Assembly: GCA_900315075.1 (NCBI GenBank)
Contig: OMXV01000021.1
Span: forward strand, 21,706-85,705
DNA from: an uncultured Prevotellaceae bacterium
GTDB taxonomy: Bacteria; Bacteroidota; Bacteroidia; Bacteroidales; Bacteroidaceae
Reading direction: 5' to 3'
Length of the DNA stretch: 64,000 nt
The notes beneath the pieces are model-generated. The model saw only the letters and a list, made by a program, of their open reading frames with translations, was not told the origin of the DNA and did no database searches. The position numbers and the translations under genes are program-made. Below are positions 54,200 through 63,534 of the stretch, in pieces. Position 1 is the stretch's first letter. Each line of letters opens with the position of its first letter.

Positions 54200-55801
54200 T
54201 TACATCCCCCACACCATAATAGTACGATTTTCATATATATAATGTTGGTGCCAGATACGTTCATCCCAGGATTTCTGTCCAGTACGGTCGAAAATAATAA
54301 GATGTCCTTCATCCACAGAGCCGACAATATCCATATACTCTGCTGTTTGGTGAAGTCCCTCCTCAATAGTAGTCCCCAACGACTTACGCAATATTTTCAA
54401 TTCCATCACAACACGCTGTATCGGGCCACCGTAGTTGTTGGTAAGTGGTTTGCGAATAAGTAAGTCGGTACGCTTGCGGCCAAGACCGTATTCACGATCG
54501 ATGTATCCACCCCCATTGACGATTCTTTGCAAAAAAGCCTGCAATAACAGTTGTGGACCAGCCTCAGCGTAGTCGAAACGGCCTATCCATGAGTCTGAAT
54601 TCTGTCGGAAGAATTGCTGGAAATCCAATAGCAGTTTCTCTACATTGATACTGTGGTCAGCATTTTCATACCACTGAGGTTGTTGTGTGAGCATATCTTG
54701 AGTAGTAGCTGTCAGCTCACGGGGGATGATCTCACGGTAGATGCCGTTGGCAATACGGATTGGCTTACCACGTTCGCGCTTGATGAGTCCCATGTCTATG
54801 GTATATTGGATGTCATCATTGGGGAAAAGGCTGTCATCGGCGTCACCATCAGTTGAAAGCATAGGCTCAATGACCTTTCTCACCCTCTCTTCCCGCAGTT
54901 TATCAATGAGAATGTCTATGTGTGTATCACGCCGATAGATGATATGCTCTTGGGCACGATAAATCATCTCAGGGATAATACGGATAGAGCGGTCACGGTT
55001 CTCCTTCATGTTCCATGTAACTTCATTTGCTAATGCATTGACCAACCACGGCTGTCCTTCGGTGGCTTCCCAAATCATGGGGAAACATGCTTCGTCGAAA
55101 ACCTGTCCTGTCTCGTTGGTATGCTGCATGTAGAGATCGTGGATTTCCTCTTTGGAAAAATTGTTTAATTTCAGTGACTGTGCTTTAATGTTGAAAGCGG
55201 AGCCGCCAGTGACGATGTCCTGATTAGAAAGTACGATGCGATAATCGCGTACATCGCGCACACCACATAGAATGACGCTTTGAGGAAAATTTGCAGGTCG
55301 GTCAACATAACCTGCACGCAACTGTCGTAATACTGATACGAGACTATCGCCCACCAAAGCGTCTATTTCATCTATCATCAAAACGATTGGCTTTGGCATG
55401 GCTTCAGATAAGCGACGTAGATAAGTTGCCAACATGGCATCCTTGCCTACTTTCCGTACCCCATCACGGATTTCCAAAGGAAGGTCATTATGAATAATAC
55501 CACGGAACTGTTCGGCCAATGTGTCACAGGTGGACTGGATTACACTTTTGACATCATTGCGCGAAGCTTGTCCTCCCTCCACGTTAGCATAGACAGCAAT
55601 ATAGTCGTCTTTGGCATTAAGATAGTCGCGTAGGGCAAGCAAGCAAGACGTTTTGCCTGTCTGCCGGGGTGCGTGCAAAACAAAATAACGCTGCTGCCTT
55701 ATAAGCGCAAGAATATCATCAAGGTCAAAACGTGTAAGTGGGTCGATGGTGTAGCAGATGGCAGATTTCTGAGGCCCAGCCGTGTTGAAAAACTTTTCCA
55801 T
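54200..55801 (-). CDS. AAA ATPase with C-terminal PD-(D/E)XK nuclease-like domain
   Basis: A 533-residue ATPase with Walker A APRQTGKTSC (about residues 44-53), Walker B PIVLMIDEIDALV (about 136-148) and a winged-helix-like region (about 320-370). The C-terminal part (about 415-533) resembles a PD-(D/E)XK fold: GGGYIDREYGLGRKRTDLLI then VVMELKIL give Asp...Glu-x-Lys. Related proteins occur in many copies in Bacteroidetes; their role is not clear, with defence or mobile-element control among the ideas. Two promoter copies lie upstream. Confidence 0.75.
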   Translation of the reverse strand: MEKFFNTAGPQKSAICYTIDPLTRFDLDDILALIRQQRYFVLHAPRQTGKTSCLLALRDYLNAKDDYIAVYANVEGGQASRNDVKSVIQSTCDTLAEQFRGIIHNDLPLEIRDGVRKVGKDAMLATYLRRLSEAMPKPIVLMIDEIDALVGDSLVSVLRQLRAGYVDRPANFPQSVILCGVRDVRDYRIVLSNQDIVTGGSAFNIKAQSLKLNNFSKEEIHDLYMQHTNETGQVFDEACFPMIWEATEGQPWLVNALANEVTWNMKENRDRSIRIIPEMIYRAQEHIIYRRDTHIDILIDKLREERVRKVIEPMLSTDGDADDSLFPNDDIQYTIDMGLIKRERGKPIRIANGIYREIIPRELTATTQDMLTQQPQWYENADHSINVEKLLLDFQQFFRQNSDSWIGRFDYAEAGPQLLLQAFLQRIVNGGGYIDREYGLGRKRTDLLIRKPLTNNYGGPIQRVVMELKILRKSLGTTIEEGLHQTAEYMDIVGSVDEGHLIIFDRTGQKSWDERIWHQHYIYENRTIMVWGM

Positions 55802-55824
55802 TGTCTTTGGTCATCATTTTTCTG

Positions 55825-55964
55825 CAAAGATAGTGCAAACCGAGAGCAAAACAAAATAAACTCGTTTGTTTTTTTGCCGAGGTGCCGCCTATCTTATCCA
55901 AAGATAGTGCAAACCGAGAGCAAAACAAAATAAACTCGTTTGTTTTTTTGCCGAGGTGCCGCCT
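55825..55964 (-). repeat. 66-bp direct repeat carrying two promoter copies
   Basis: Copies at 55825-55890 and 55899-55964 are identical over 66 bp (period 74). Each contains, on the minus strand, TTTG, a 19-nt spacer and TATCTTTG (CAAAGATA at 55825 and 55899; CAAA at 55852 and 55926). The ATPase gene thus appears to have two tandem identical promoters. Confidence 0.85.
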
Positions 55965-56988
55965 AAGAAACTTTCACAACCACCCCGCCCCCTCCTTATC
56001 CTAATGAGGGGTACCTACCCACCCCCCGTCCCCCTCCCGACATCGGGATGGGGCCCAACCGCTCCTACTCGTCGCTCTTTCATTAAGGAACCCGACCATT
56101 CATAAGGTCGGGGTGATTTTCTACGCAACATAGTTGCGATTATTTATGTTCGCTCCGCTCACTTGGTGGCGACCATTCCACTTTTGCAGCACCCCCACTG
56201 TAGTTACATACCCTGTGTATGTCCGAAAAAGGTAGTTAAAGGGTTGTAGTGGGTCTGCGACAAATCTCGTGATAAAAAACTATCACAACCACCCTGCCCA
56301 AAGGATCATCTTCTATTCTACGGACTTTTAGGACTTTGGGGACTGTTCGGCAACCCCAGTATTTTTATTCTACGGAGGAAAGGAGTAAAGGGAGGATTAA
56401 TAACGGACAAAATATGTACTTATTTGTTTTTCCTCCACGACCGTGGGTCGCCTCCTTATACTCCTCACCTCCGTAGCGGGTCTGATTCGATGCGAGTAGC
56501 ATCGTCTTAAATTCCCTAAAATTCATTTAAATAAAAATTCTCCAATTCTCCAATTACCTCCCGTTGGTCAGTGGGTCTGCGACAAATCTCGTGATAAAAA
56601 ACTATCACAACCACCCTGTCCCAGGGCATCATCTTCTATTCTACGGACTTTTAGGACTTTGGGGACAACTCGGCAGCTCCCGTATTTATGTGTCTACGGA
56701 GGAAAGGAGTAAAGGGAGGATTAATAACGAACAAAATATGTACTTATTTGTTTTTCCTCCACGACCAGGGATGCACCTACATTGTCAATGCCGACTAATT
56801 AAAATGGACTCATAGATGGATACCAAAAACAGCAGCTACAATCTGTATAAGGTTGTAGCTGCTGTCTGTTGATTAGATATAGGTAGTTACACTTATCAAT
56901 GCTAATATCCGACACTTTTTTTGCGGACATACACAGGGTATGTCCCTACACCTGCGAATCACGCCTCTAACCTCTTGACTCTAACACC
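55965..56988. repeat. Repeat-rich gene-free region with about 190-bp duplication
   Basis: No gene is convincing here. A segment at 56251-56442 is repeated at 56573-56766 with scattered changes; both start GGGTCTGCGACAAATC and end TTTTTCCTCCACGACC. Each contains TCTACGGAGGAAAGGAGTAA and relates to the terminal array. GC-rich hairpins lie at 55995-56060 (CCCTCCCGACATCGGGATGGG) and 56091-56112 (CCCGACC/GGTCGGG). Two GGACATAC palindromes lie at 56206-56225 and 56924-56946. Confidence 0.75.
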
Positions 56989-58752
56989 TTAATATCTAAG
57001 TGGGACGATGCCGAGGATGGTATCGACCATCATAACAATGTCAGAGATGTTGATGACGGTATCACCGTTCATATCGGCGCGATCATCATAGAAATTGGAA
57101 GAGGAGATACCTAAAACGTAGTCCACGCACGAGACGACATCAGAGATATCGACTGTACCACTATGGTTGACATCGCCCATATAGTAGGTAACGACACTCC
57201 AGGAGAACTCAGCGTCGGCGAGAGCCTGCTGTGTGCCATACTCATCTGTCAGTACGATGTCAGAAGCCATGCCCTGGTAGTCGCCGTTGGGTACACTGGT
57301 GTCAGCTTTCAAGCCAATGGTGAACAGTGCGCCTTCAGTGCCGGTGACGGCAGCTGTCTCAGAAGCGCATGTCAGACGATAGACATTCTCCTCCAAAGGT
57401 TCAACCGTGATGGTCATCCCCGTGCTGCGGTCGGTGGGGGTGATGGTGTTGGCATCGAGGGGGAAGCCCTCCGGCAGGGTGATGTCCATCTGCACGGCCC
57501 CGTAGTTGAAGAAGTCGTCATTGGTAAGGCTCACGGCGAGAGAGGCAGTCTTGCCTGGCTCCATCTTCTCGGGCTCCACCGTGGCAGTGAGGATGTTGTC
57601 GGAGAGTTCGACAATGTATTTGAACTCCTTCCAGTAATTAGCATTCTTATAGACTTGGAGACAGCCCTTGGGCACGTAGAGGGTTGCCAGTTTCCTGTGT
57701 GTGAATGTGGTACTGTTGATAGACAATGGGGTGGCGTTGTTTACCGCTACTTTTAGCAGATAGGAACAATCTGAAAAAGCATAGCCTCCAAGACTTGTCA
57801 CCGACGCAGGTATAGATATTTTTTCCAGATTATCACAACCTTTAAATGCATAACTATCGATTTTTTTCAATCCCGTCGGAAACGATATGGATGACAATTT
57901 TCTACATCCACTGAAAGCATAACTACTTATGGTGGTTAGCGTTGTGGGCAATGAAACTTGTTTGAGTGCCGTACAACTTGAGAACGCTGACCCACCGATG
58001 GTAAGCACACCCTCTGGAATGCTGATACTACTGAGGTTAGTATTGCCATAAAACGCAGACGCGCCGATAGCGGTCACGGAGGATGGTATGACGGTGGCGA
58101 CAGTGCCTAAAAACAGGGTGTTTGTGGCTGTTGTGATGATGCCATTGCAGTTGTCGCGTGAGTCATAGACCGTATTGGCATCATCCACCGTGACATTGTT
58201 AAGCGAAGAACAACTCCAGAACGAACTGGCATTGATAGTTTTCACGGTGGAAGGGATGTTTAGTTGAGTGAGCGACCTACAAGCGCAGAAAGCATATTCC
58301 CCAATGGTGGTGATCCCTTCCTCGAGTGTCAGCGAAGTGAGCCCCGAACAGCCATTAAAGGCATACTCAGCGATTTTCTTCACATTACCCGGTATGGTCA
58401 CTTCTTGCAAGGAAGTACAACTAAAAAAAGCACTGCCTGAGATGTGGGTAATCTGCGATGGCAGTTGTATGGTTCGAAGATTTTTACACCGGTAGAAAGC
58501 GTATGTGTCGATTTCGGGCAACGACGTGAAATATTGGAGTTCTGGAAAATCCACAATGTCGTTGTTGAATGAGAAGGCATCACCGATGTATGTCACAGCC
58601 GCCGCCTCTTCCATGCTGATTTCTCCGTCGCCGTTGGTGTCCCATTTTGCCACGCAGGCGGATTTTACGTTTGCGTCAACAAATGTGATGTTGTCGGCAA
58701 AGGCAGCAAACGCAGCCAACAGGGTGGTTAACAAAATGAATGTTTTTTTCAT
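56989..58752 (-). CDS. BspA-like LRR protein with dockerin tail
   Basis: A 587-residue exported protein: signal peptide MKKTFILLTTLLAAFAAFA, an EF-hand-like segment (KWDTNGDGEISMEEA, residues about 31-45), LRR_5 repeats at about 75-370 (ITHISGSAFFSCTSLQEVTI, VKKIAEYAFNGCSGLTSLTL and similar), a cohesin/fibronectin-like domain (about 390-520, NFFDYG region) and a dockerin pair GDVNHSGTVDISDVVSCVDY, DMNGDTVINISDIVMMVD. The ATG at 58752 is chosen: the longer reading frame upstream comes from an intergenic repeat (RPERAKAL type), not from coding sequence. Confidence 0.88.
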   Translation of the reverse strand: MKKTFILLTTLLAAFAAFADNITFVDANVKSACVAKWDTNGDGEISMEEAAAVTYIGDAFSFNNDIVDFPELQYFTSLPEIDTYAFYRCKNLRTIQLPSQITHISGSAFFSCTSLQEVTIPGNVKKIAEYAFNGCSGLTSLTLEEGITTIGEYAFCACRSLTQLNIPSTVKTINASSFWSCSSLNNVTVDDANTVYDSRDNCNGIITTATNTLFLGTVATVIPSSVTAIGASAFYGNTNLSSISIPEGVLTIGGSAFSSCTALKQVSLPTTLTTISSYAFSGCRKLSSISFPTGLKKIDSYAFKGCDNLEKISIPASVTSLGGYAFSDCSYLLKVAVNNATPLSINSTTFTHRKLATLYVPKGCLQVYKNANYWKEFKYIVELSDNILTATVEPEKMEPGKTASLAVSLTNDDFFNYGAVQMDITLPEGFPLDANTITPTDRSTGMTITVEPLEENVYRLTCASETAAVTGTEGALFTIGLKADTSVPNGDYQGMASDIVLTDEYGTQQALADAEFSWSVVTYYMGDVNHSGTVDISDVVSCVDYVLGISSSNFYDDRADMNGDTVINISDIVMMVDTILGIVPLRY

Positions 58753-58778
58753 AAAATAGGTTATTTTTTTATATAATG

Positions 58779-58870
58779 CTTTTGCCCTTTCAGGGCGCAT
58801 TTCTATTTTGCTTTTATTCCCAGGGCGTTGCCCTGGGCTGATTGCTCGTTGGCCTTTCAGGCCGTCCTTC
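58779..58870. repeat. RPERAKAL-type intergenic repeat
   Basis: The sequence CCCTTTCAGGGCGCATTT through CCTTTCAGGCCGTCC is a palindromic intergenic element common in Bacteroidetes; when translated it gives GQRAISPGQRPG and RPERAKALY, often seen as false N-termini. It explains the extended open frame upstream of the BspA-like gene. Confidence 0.65.
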
Positions 58871-58887
58871 ACGCCGCTACTTGACAA

Positions 58888-58924
58888 ACGAGAAAAGCCT
58901 ATAGCGACTATAGGCTTTTCTCGT
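58888..58924 (-). terminator. Hairpin between small protein and BspA-like gene
   Basis: A perfect 17-bp stem (58888-58904 with 58908-58924, core GAGAAAAGCCTATAG) and a 3-nt loop. On the minus strand it follows the small protein and probably ends the LRR-small-protein transcript before the next gene. Confidence 0.75.
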
Positions 58925-58956
58925 ATCGTCATGTCGAATGACAAGTTGTCTATGGA

Positions 58957-59151
58957 TTAGTCTTCCCAAAGGCTCCTACCACCTTGGAAATTAGATGTAG
59001 TTTCCTCTTCTTGCTCAAAAGTTGCACTATTGTTATACCAATCCTCTGAATTACCCTCTGAGTCGGTGTTTCCTGCCTGGGCTTCTTGAAGGAGTTGTCC
59101 GATGCTCAGAAACACGACCTCTGTCAGCGGTGTTTTATATTCTTTTTTCAT
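58957..59151 (-). CDS. Small MKKxY protein next to LRR gene (second copy)
   Basis: A 64-residue protein that starts MKKEYKTPLTEVVFLSIGQ and ends FQGGRSLWED. It lies 23 bp after the large LRR gene (59175-62075) and before a BspA-like gene. The sister is at 51430-51672. The core is rich in Gln, Glu, Asn and Ser and no hydrophobic signal is present. Function is unknown. Confidence 0.65.
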   Translation of the reverse strand: MKKEYKTPLTEVVFLSIGQLLQEAQAGNTDSEGNSEDWYNNSATFEQEEETTSNFQGGRSLWED

Positions 59152-59174
59152 TTTTTTCTACTGTGACTATTAGA

Positions 59175-62075
59175 TTATTTAATGACCACTTTCTTGCCGT
59201 TGTGGATATACACACCCTTGTTGGGCTGTGCCACGCGGACACCCTGAAGTGTGTACCAGGCATTGTTGTTGGCATTGACGATGACGCTGTTGACAACCTT
59301 GATACCATCGGCAGCAGAGCCTTGCTCATCCTCGAAGATGTTGACCAGCATCAGGTTGGTTTGATTTGAGTCACCACCTTTCAGATCCTGAACCACGAAA
59401 TTAGGATCATTCATTCCCTCATTGAAGTTGTCGAAGCGATCTACAGGGATTGATGCGAAAGCGAAGTTGTCTGGTGCGATACCGGGCTTCACGCGGAGCC
59501 ACATTCTCTTGGGCTTGTTGAAGATGAAGTTACGATATGCTCTTGGCTGTATATTGTCGTTGTAACTTCCGCCTTTGCCGGTTTCAGGATTTTGGCCATA
59601 CCATGGGAAGACGGGAGATACCAGTCTCTTCTGGTCGAATGTACCCTGAAGCATGTTGATGTTGTCGGGCTCTGTTTCCTCACGACCCTCTTCATAACGT
59701 GTCTCTGTGTGTGGGTATTCAGGAAGCACATATTCTGGGGAGAAAGTTCCACCCAATACAAGGAGATATTCCTCGTCGAGACCTTTGGAGTAAAGCACCA
59801 CACCTGTATTCTCTGGAACATAACTGAGGTTGATGCAAATTGGCTGGGCTACGCCTTCGTAATCTGGATTATCCTTGTTGAAAATCAAGTCATCGTAGAA
59901 ATCCTTGTGTGCCTTAGTGTCATAAAGGATTGTCTGATTCTCGCTATCTTTGAGAGTTGCATACCATCCCACCAACGGTCTGAGATAAACCTTACCACCT
60001 ACCATCAGATAAGAATAGCGGTTCTTGCCGGCATAGTCTGACTCAGGTGTATCGGCAGTAATTTTCACATAAACTCTATTATCTTCAGCGACAGACTCAT
60101 CTACACAATAGTATTCACCATTCTTGTCCTTAATATATGCTCTGGTGTTGGTGTTGTAGTCAACGGCACGGTAGGCAGTGATCTCCTTAGGCAGGACACA
60201 TGGGCCATCGCCGATGGAGCGGCTGTAGGTACGGAGGAATTCACCAGTTGGCTCCGGTTCAATTATCTGTCCGTATTCTGTCTTGATGAACTCATGCCAG
60301 CCGTCATTAATTTGATAATTACAAGTTACACTTGTCCATACATCTTGGCCATTTTCATCCTTATACTTGTAAGTACCATAACCGTTATTGGGTACATCTT
60401 TATGGTATCCTTGCAATCCTTCCTGCACAATTAACGAACCTGCTTTATAGTCACCTACGAAGAAGTCAAATGGTGAAGTGTAATATTCATTTACACCTTC
60501 CGGTTTAATTATTGGAGCTGTATTGGGGAACACCAAAATAGCAGCGTGAGCTTCAACTTGATCAAAATCGGCATTAGTGCCACAATAAGTTATATCTTGA
60601 TCAAAGGCGCCACACTCACATTTACACTGTGTAATATCGGTAATGCCGTCACAAGCAGTGACCTCCACTCTACGGATTGCTGTACTATTGTAGAATGCGC
60701 CACTACCTTGACCACCGACAATAGTTTTTGGATGTGAGCATACAGTGACAGAAGCAAGAGATGTACATGTAGAGAAAGCATCTTTATCAATTAAATTCAA
60801 CTCATGGCACATGGAAAGGTTGACTTCAGTAATACCAGTACGTTGGAAAGCATTCTCTCCGATAGTAACAAGATTGTTAGAGAAGGTGACGGTGTTAAGA
60901 GCAGACAAACTTTTAAAAGCACCTGCCTCAATCACCAATGGATTTTGGAACGCACCACTCTCATATTTAGCAGTTCCTGTGAAAGTCACAGTTTGAAGAT
61001 TGGGACAATCTTTGAACAATCCCTCGTTACCGGGAACAGTGCTGATATTCTTCGGGAATGTGAAACTGGTCAGATTAGTACAATCCCAGAAATGTTCGTA
61101 TTTAGTATCATGATGCTGGAATTCTGTGATACCGTCACACATCGACATATCAACTGTAGTAAGACTCTTACAATGTTTGAAAGCGTCGTTGCCAAAATAT
61201 GTAAAAGTACTACCAGATGGGAAGGAGACTGTTGCAAGAGCTTGACAATCCTCAAAGCACTCATAGTCTAAAGTCACAAGGCTCGTACAACGGCTCAAAT
61301 TGGCATTAGAGAGATTGGTGCCATGGAATGCCTCTGTACCGATTCTCACCAAAGATGATGGGAAGGTAGCGTTTTGAAGTGGTGCATTTGTAGAATAGTT
61401 GCCATAGTAGAATGCACAATCTCCAATCTCTTCCAGACCTTCGTTGAAATTGACAGTGGTGAATGAAGAAATATCTTCAATATATGACTGTTTGTCTCCT
61501 CCAACGATTTTCTTTGTACCAGTAGAGAAATTAAGAGTTACCAGGTTGCAAACATGGCTATCATCATTAAAGAATTGCATATAAACAGTTTCCTCAGGAG
61601 CCATAGTAAAGGTCTTAGCACCTTTAAAGAAGTTGCTTAATTGGCAGCTATATGACATTCCAACAGTTATATCATGAGGCTGATAATTATATTCAGCTAT
61701 GTAAACTGTTTCTGTTTTAGCATAGCTCATTCCGGACAAATTGACGGTTTCAAATTTGCCAAAATAATTATTACTGAAACCACTGACGTTACTAAAATCA
61801 CCTTCTACATTCAGAGTTCCTGTACAACTCTCAAGATCGGCCTTATTTTGCGAAGCATTAGGACCTTTGAAATCATTATTCGAAGGACTGTTTTGAAAAT
61901 TGATTTTCTTTTTAGTGTCATGAGCTTTTAAAAGATAAGTCGTGTCATCGACCTTAACAATCTTCCAGTTCCCGTCGCCAGGGCCGGATTCAGCAATCAC
62001 GTTTTCTTGTGCAGGCTGGGCGTATGATACCAGCGCAGCACATAGAAAGACTAAAGATGTGAATAGTTTCTTCAT
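59175..62075 (-). CDS. Large BspA-type LRR surface protein with T9SS tail (second copy)
   Basis: A 966-residue exported protein: signal peptide MKKLFTSLVFLCAALVSYAQ, LRR_5 repeats at about 195-450 (LEEIGDCAFYYGN, LVRIGTEAFHGTNLSNANL, LVTIGENAFQRTGITEVNL) and a beta-rich body (about 560-920). The tail WYTLQGVRVAQPNKGVYIHN then GKKVVIK is a T9SS signal. Its build parallels the LRR gene at 48454-51414, but sequence similarity is low outside the motifs. The leader is long, with a TAATTTTG box at 62475-62482 and the shared palindrome at 62194-62218. Confidence 0.88.
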   Translation of the reverse strand: MKKLFTSLVFLCAALVSYAQPAQENVIAESGPGDGNWKIVKVDDTTYLLKAHDTKKKINFQNSPSNNDFKGPNASQNKADLESCTGTLNVEGDFSNVSGFSNNYFGKFETVNLSGMSYAKTETVYIAEYNYQPHDITVGMSYSCQLSNFFKGAKTFTMAPEETVYMQFFNDDSHVCNLVTLNFSTGTKKIVGGDKQSYIEDISSFTTVNFNEGLEEIGDCAFYYGNYSTNAPLQNATFPSSLVRIGTEAFHGTNLSNANLSRCTSLVTLDYECFEDCQALATVSFPSGSTFTYFGNDAFKHCKSLTTVDMSMCDGITEFQHHDTKYEHFWDCTNLTSFTFPKNISTVPGNEGLFKDCPNLQTVTFTGTAKYESGAFQNPLVIEAGAFKSLSALNTVTFSNNLVTIGENAFQRTGITEVNLSMCHELNLIDKDAFSTCTSLASVTVCSHPKTIVGGQGSGAFYNSTAIRRVEVTACDGITDITQCKCECGAFDQDITYCGTNADFDQVEAHAAILVFPNTAPIIKPEGVNEYYTSPFDFFVGDYKAGSLIVQEGLQGYHKDVPNNGYGTYKYKDENGQDVWTSVTCNYQINDGWHEFIKTEYGQIIEPEPTGEFLRTYSRSIGDGPCVLPKEITAYRAVDYNTNTRAYIKDKNGEYYCVDESVAEDNRVYVKITADTPESDYAGKNRYSYLMVGGKVYLRPLVGWYATLKDSENQTILYDTKAHKDFYDDLIFNKDNPDYEGVAQPICINLSYVPENTGVVLYSKGLDEEYLLVLGGTFSPEYVLPEYPHTETRYEEGREETEPDNINMLQGTFDQKRLVSPVFPWYGQNPETGKGGSYNDNIQPRAYRNFIFNKPKRMWLRVKPGIAPDNFAFASIPVDRFDNFNEGMNDPNFVVQDLKGGDSNQTNLMLVNIFEDEQGSAADGIKVVNSVIVNANNNAWYTLQGVRVAQPNKGVYIHNGKKVVIK

Positions 62076-62193
62076 GTTTTAAGAATTTAGTTAATAATAT
62101 TTGTAAAATTTTTTATAATTCAATTAATTGTATGAGACTGTAAACGTGGAGTTAACAGTAAAAATATGTTAAATTATTTCTCATTGCATTTCC

Positions 62194-62218
62194 TACCATG
62201 TTGGCCGCCAACATGGTA
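62194..62218 (-). promoter_or_regulatory. Palindrome TGTTGGCGGCCAACA upstream of second LRR gene
   Basis: Perfect 12-bp arms (62194-62205 and 62207-62218) around one central base, with a half-site TTGCCAACA directly after. It matches the core of 48134-48148. It lies about 120 bp before the LRR start, within the presumed long leader. Confidence 0.6.
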
Positions 62219-62639
62219 TTAGTTGCCAACATCAGGAAATCTTCATCGTAAGCTACGGAGCGTGAGCTTTATTGTCTAGTTTAATTTTTTTTAATTTCAT
62301 CATTCCTTTCATTATTAATTATGTTACTAATACATACCGAAGTGACAAAAACAGGATGTAACACCTATTTTATATACATGAGAATCCGTTTTGTCGGTGG
62401 AATTTCAGCATCTGTAGATTTAGAAAAAAATTAATTAATTATTAAACAACTTTTAAAAGTTTCGATATCGGCTACAAAATTACAAAAAAAATCGTTCACT
62501 GATACATTTTTCCTAACATTTTTATAAAAATAATGGTTAAAAAAATTAAATTGTAGCAAATACGATACAAATTATGTCCAATAGTGAAACAATTTGCAAT
62601 TTATTTGGGGTGGAAATACATTGGTAACGCACACAATGT

Positions 62640-63117
62640 AACCATGACACATCTTTCTGTGGAGATGATATATGCCTCCATTTACTCTTTTCCTCCGTAG
62701 AATTTCTTTCCATATTATCATGTGGAGATGTTATATGTCTGCGGAGGAAGGGAGGAGAAGGAGGTGACCTGACGGTCAAGGAGAAAATGAAAATCTAAAG
62801 GCGTGAGACAAGACTCCATCTACTCCTCTCCTCCGTAGAATATCTTTCAGAATTTATACTGTGGAGATACTTATGTCTACGGAGGAAGGGAGGTGGAGGA
62901 GGTGACCTTACGGTCAAGGAGATTATGATAACCTAAAGGCGTGAGACAAAACTCCATCTACTCCTCTCCTCCGTAGAATTACTTTCTAAAATTTATACTG
63001 TGGATATGGTATATGTCTACGGAGGAAGGGAGGAGAAAGAGGTGAACTGGCGGTCAAGGAGAAAATGAAAATCTAAAGGCGTGAGACAAAACTCCATCTA
63101 CTCCTCTCCTCCGTAGA
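62640..63117. repeat. Array of about 138-bp repeat units (left part)
   Basis: Units recur at about 62737, 62875 and 63015 (spacing 138-140), marked by GTCTACGGAGG. Each has CCTCCGTAGA and TCTACGGAGG as inverted partners, a purine-rich AGGAAGGGAGGAGAAGGAGG, a small TGACC/GGTCA hairpin and a common tail. The preceding part of the gap, 62076-62640, is the LRR leader plus AT-rich sequence with no gene. Confidence 0.85.
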
Positions 63118-63507
63118 CTAAAGAGAGGCTTCTGGATGAGGATTATAGACAGGATATATACCATCACGTAAATGTTCAACATTGAAATTGATGACATATC
63201 CTACCTCGCATTTAGCGAGTCTAAGATAGGTAAATAATTGTTTCTCAAACAGTGGTCTATAATCTACAACAGATTTAATTTCCAAGATAACTTTATTGTC
63301 TACAATAATATCAAGACGTAAGTCACATTTTAGTTTATCACCTTTATATATAACAGGGACTGGCACTTGTCGACGCACATCAAATCCATTGTCAGTTAGT
63401 TCATGAGCCAAGGCTTCTTCGTAGATGCTCTCTAAAAGCCCTGGTCCCAATTCACTGTGGACAGCATAAGCACATTGAAGGATTTTGTATGTATAGTTTT
63501 TATCCAT
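63118..63507 (-). CDS. GxxExxY protein
   Basis: A 129-residue protein of the GxxExxY family, which has a PD-(D/E)XK-like fold. The motif GLLESIYEEAL is at residues about 24-34 and nuclease-like residues are in LRLDIIVDNKVILEIKSV (Asp, Glu-x-Lys). It lies inside the repeat array, with repeat units on both sides. Function is unknown, with no partner gene visible. Confidence 0.85.
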   Translation of the reverse strand: MDKNYTYKILQCAYAVHSELGPGLLESIYEEALAHELTDNGFDVRRQVPVPVIYKGDKLKCDLRLDIIVDNKVILEIKSVVDYRPLFEKQLFTYLRLAKCEVGYVINFNVEHLRDGIYPVYNPHPEASL

Positions 63508-63534
63508 CTTTTATATTTTTGCCAATTCTGCTTA

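Noticed and set aside
56091-56112. Intrinsic terminator CCCGACC/GGTCGGG
   Set aside because: A short stem with a partial T-run but no gene ends near it on either strand.
58753-58944. N-terminal extension of the BspA-like protein
   Set aside because: The extra 64 residues come from an intergenic RPERAKAL-type repeat and the hairpin; a normal signal peptide starts at 58752.
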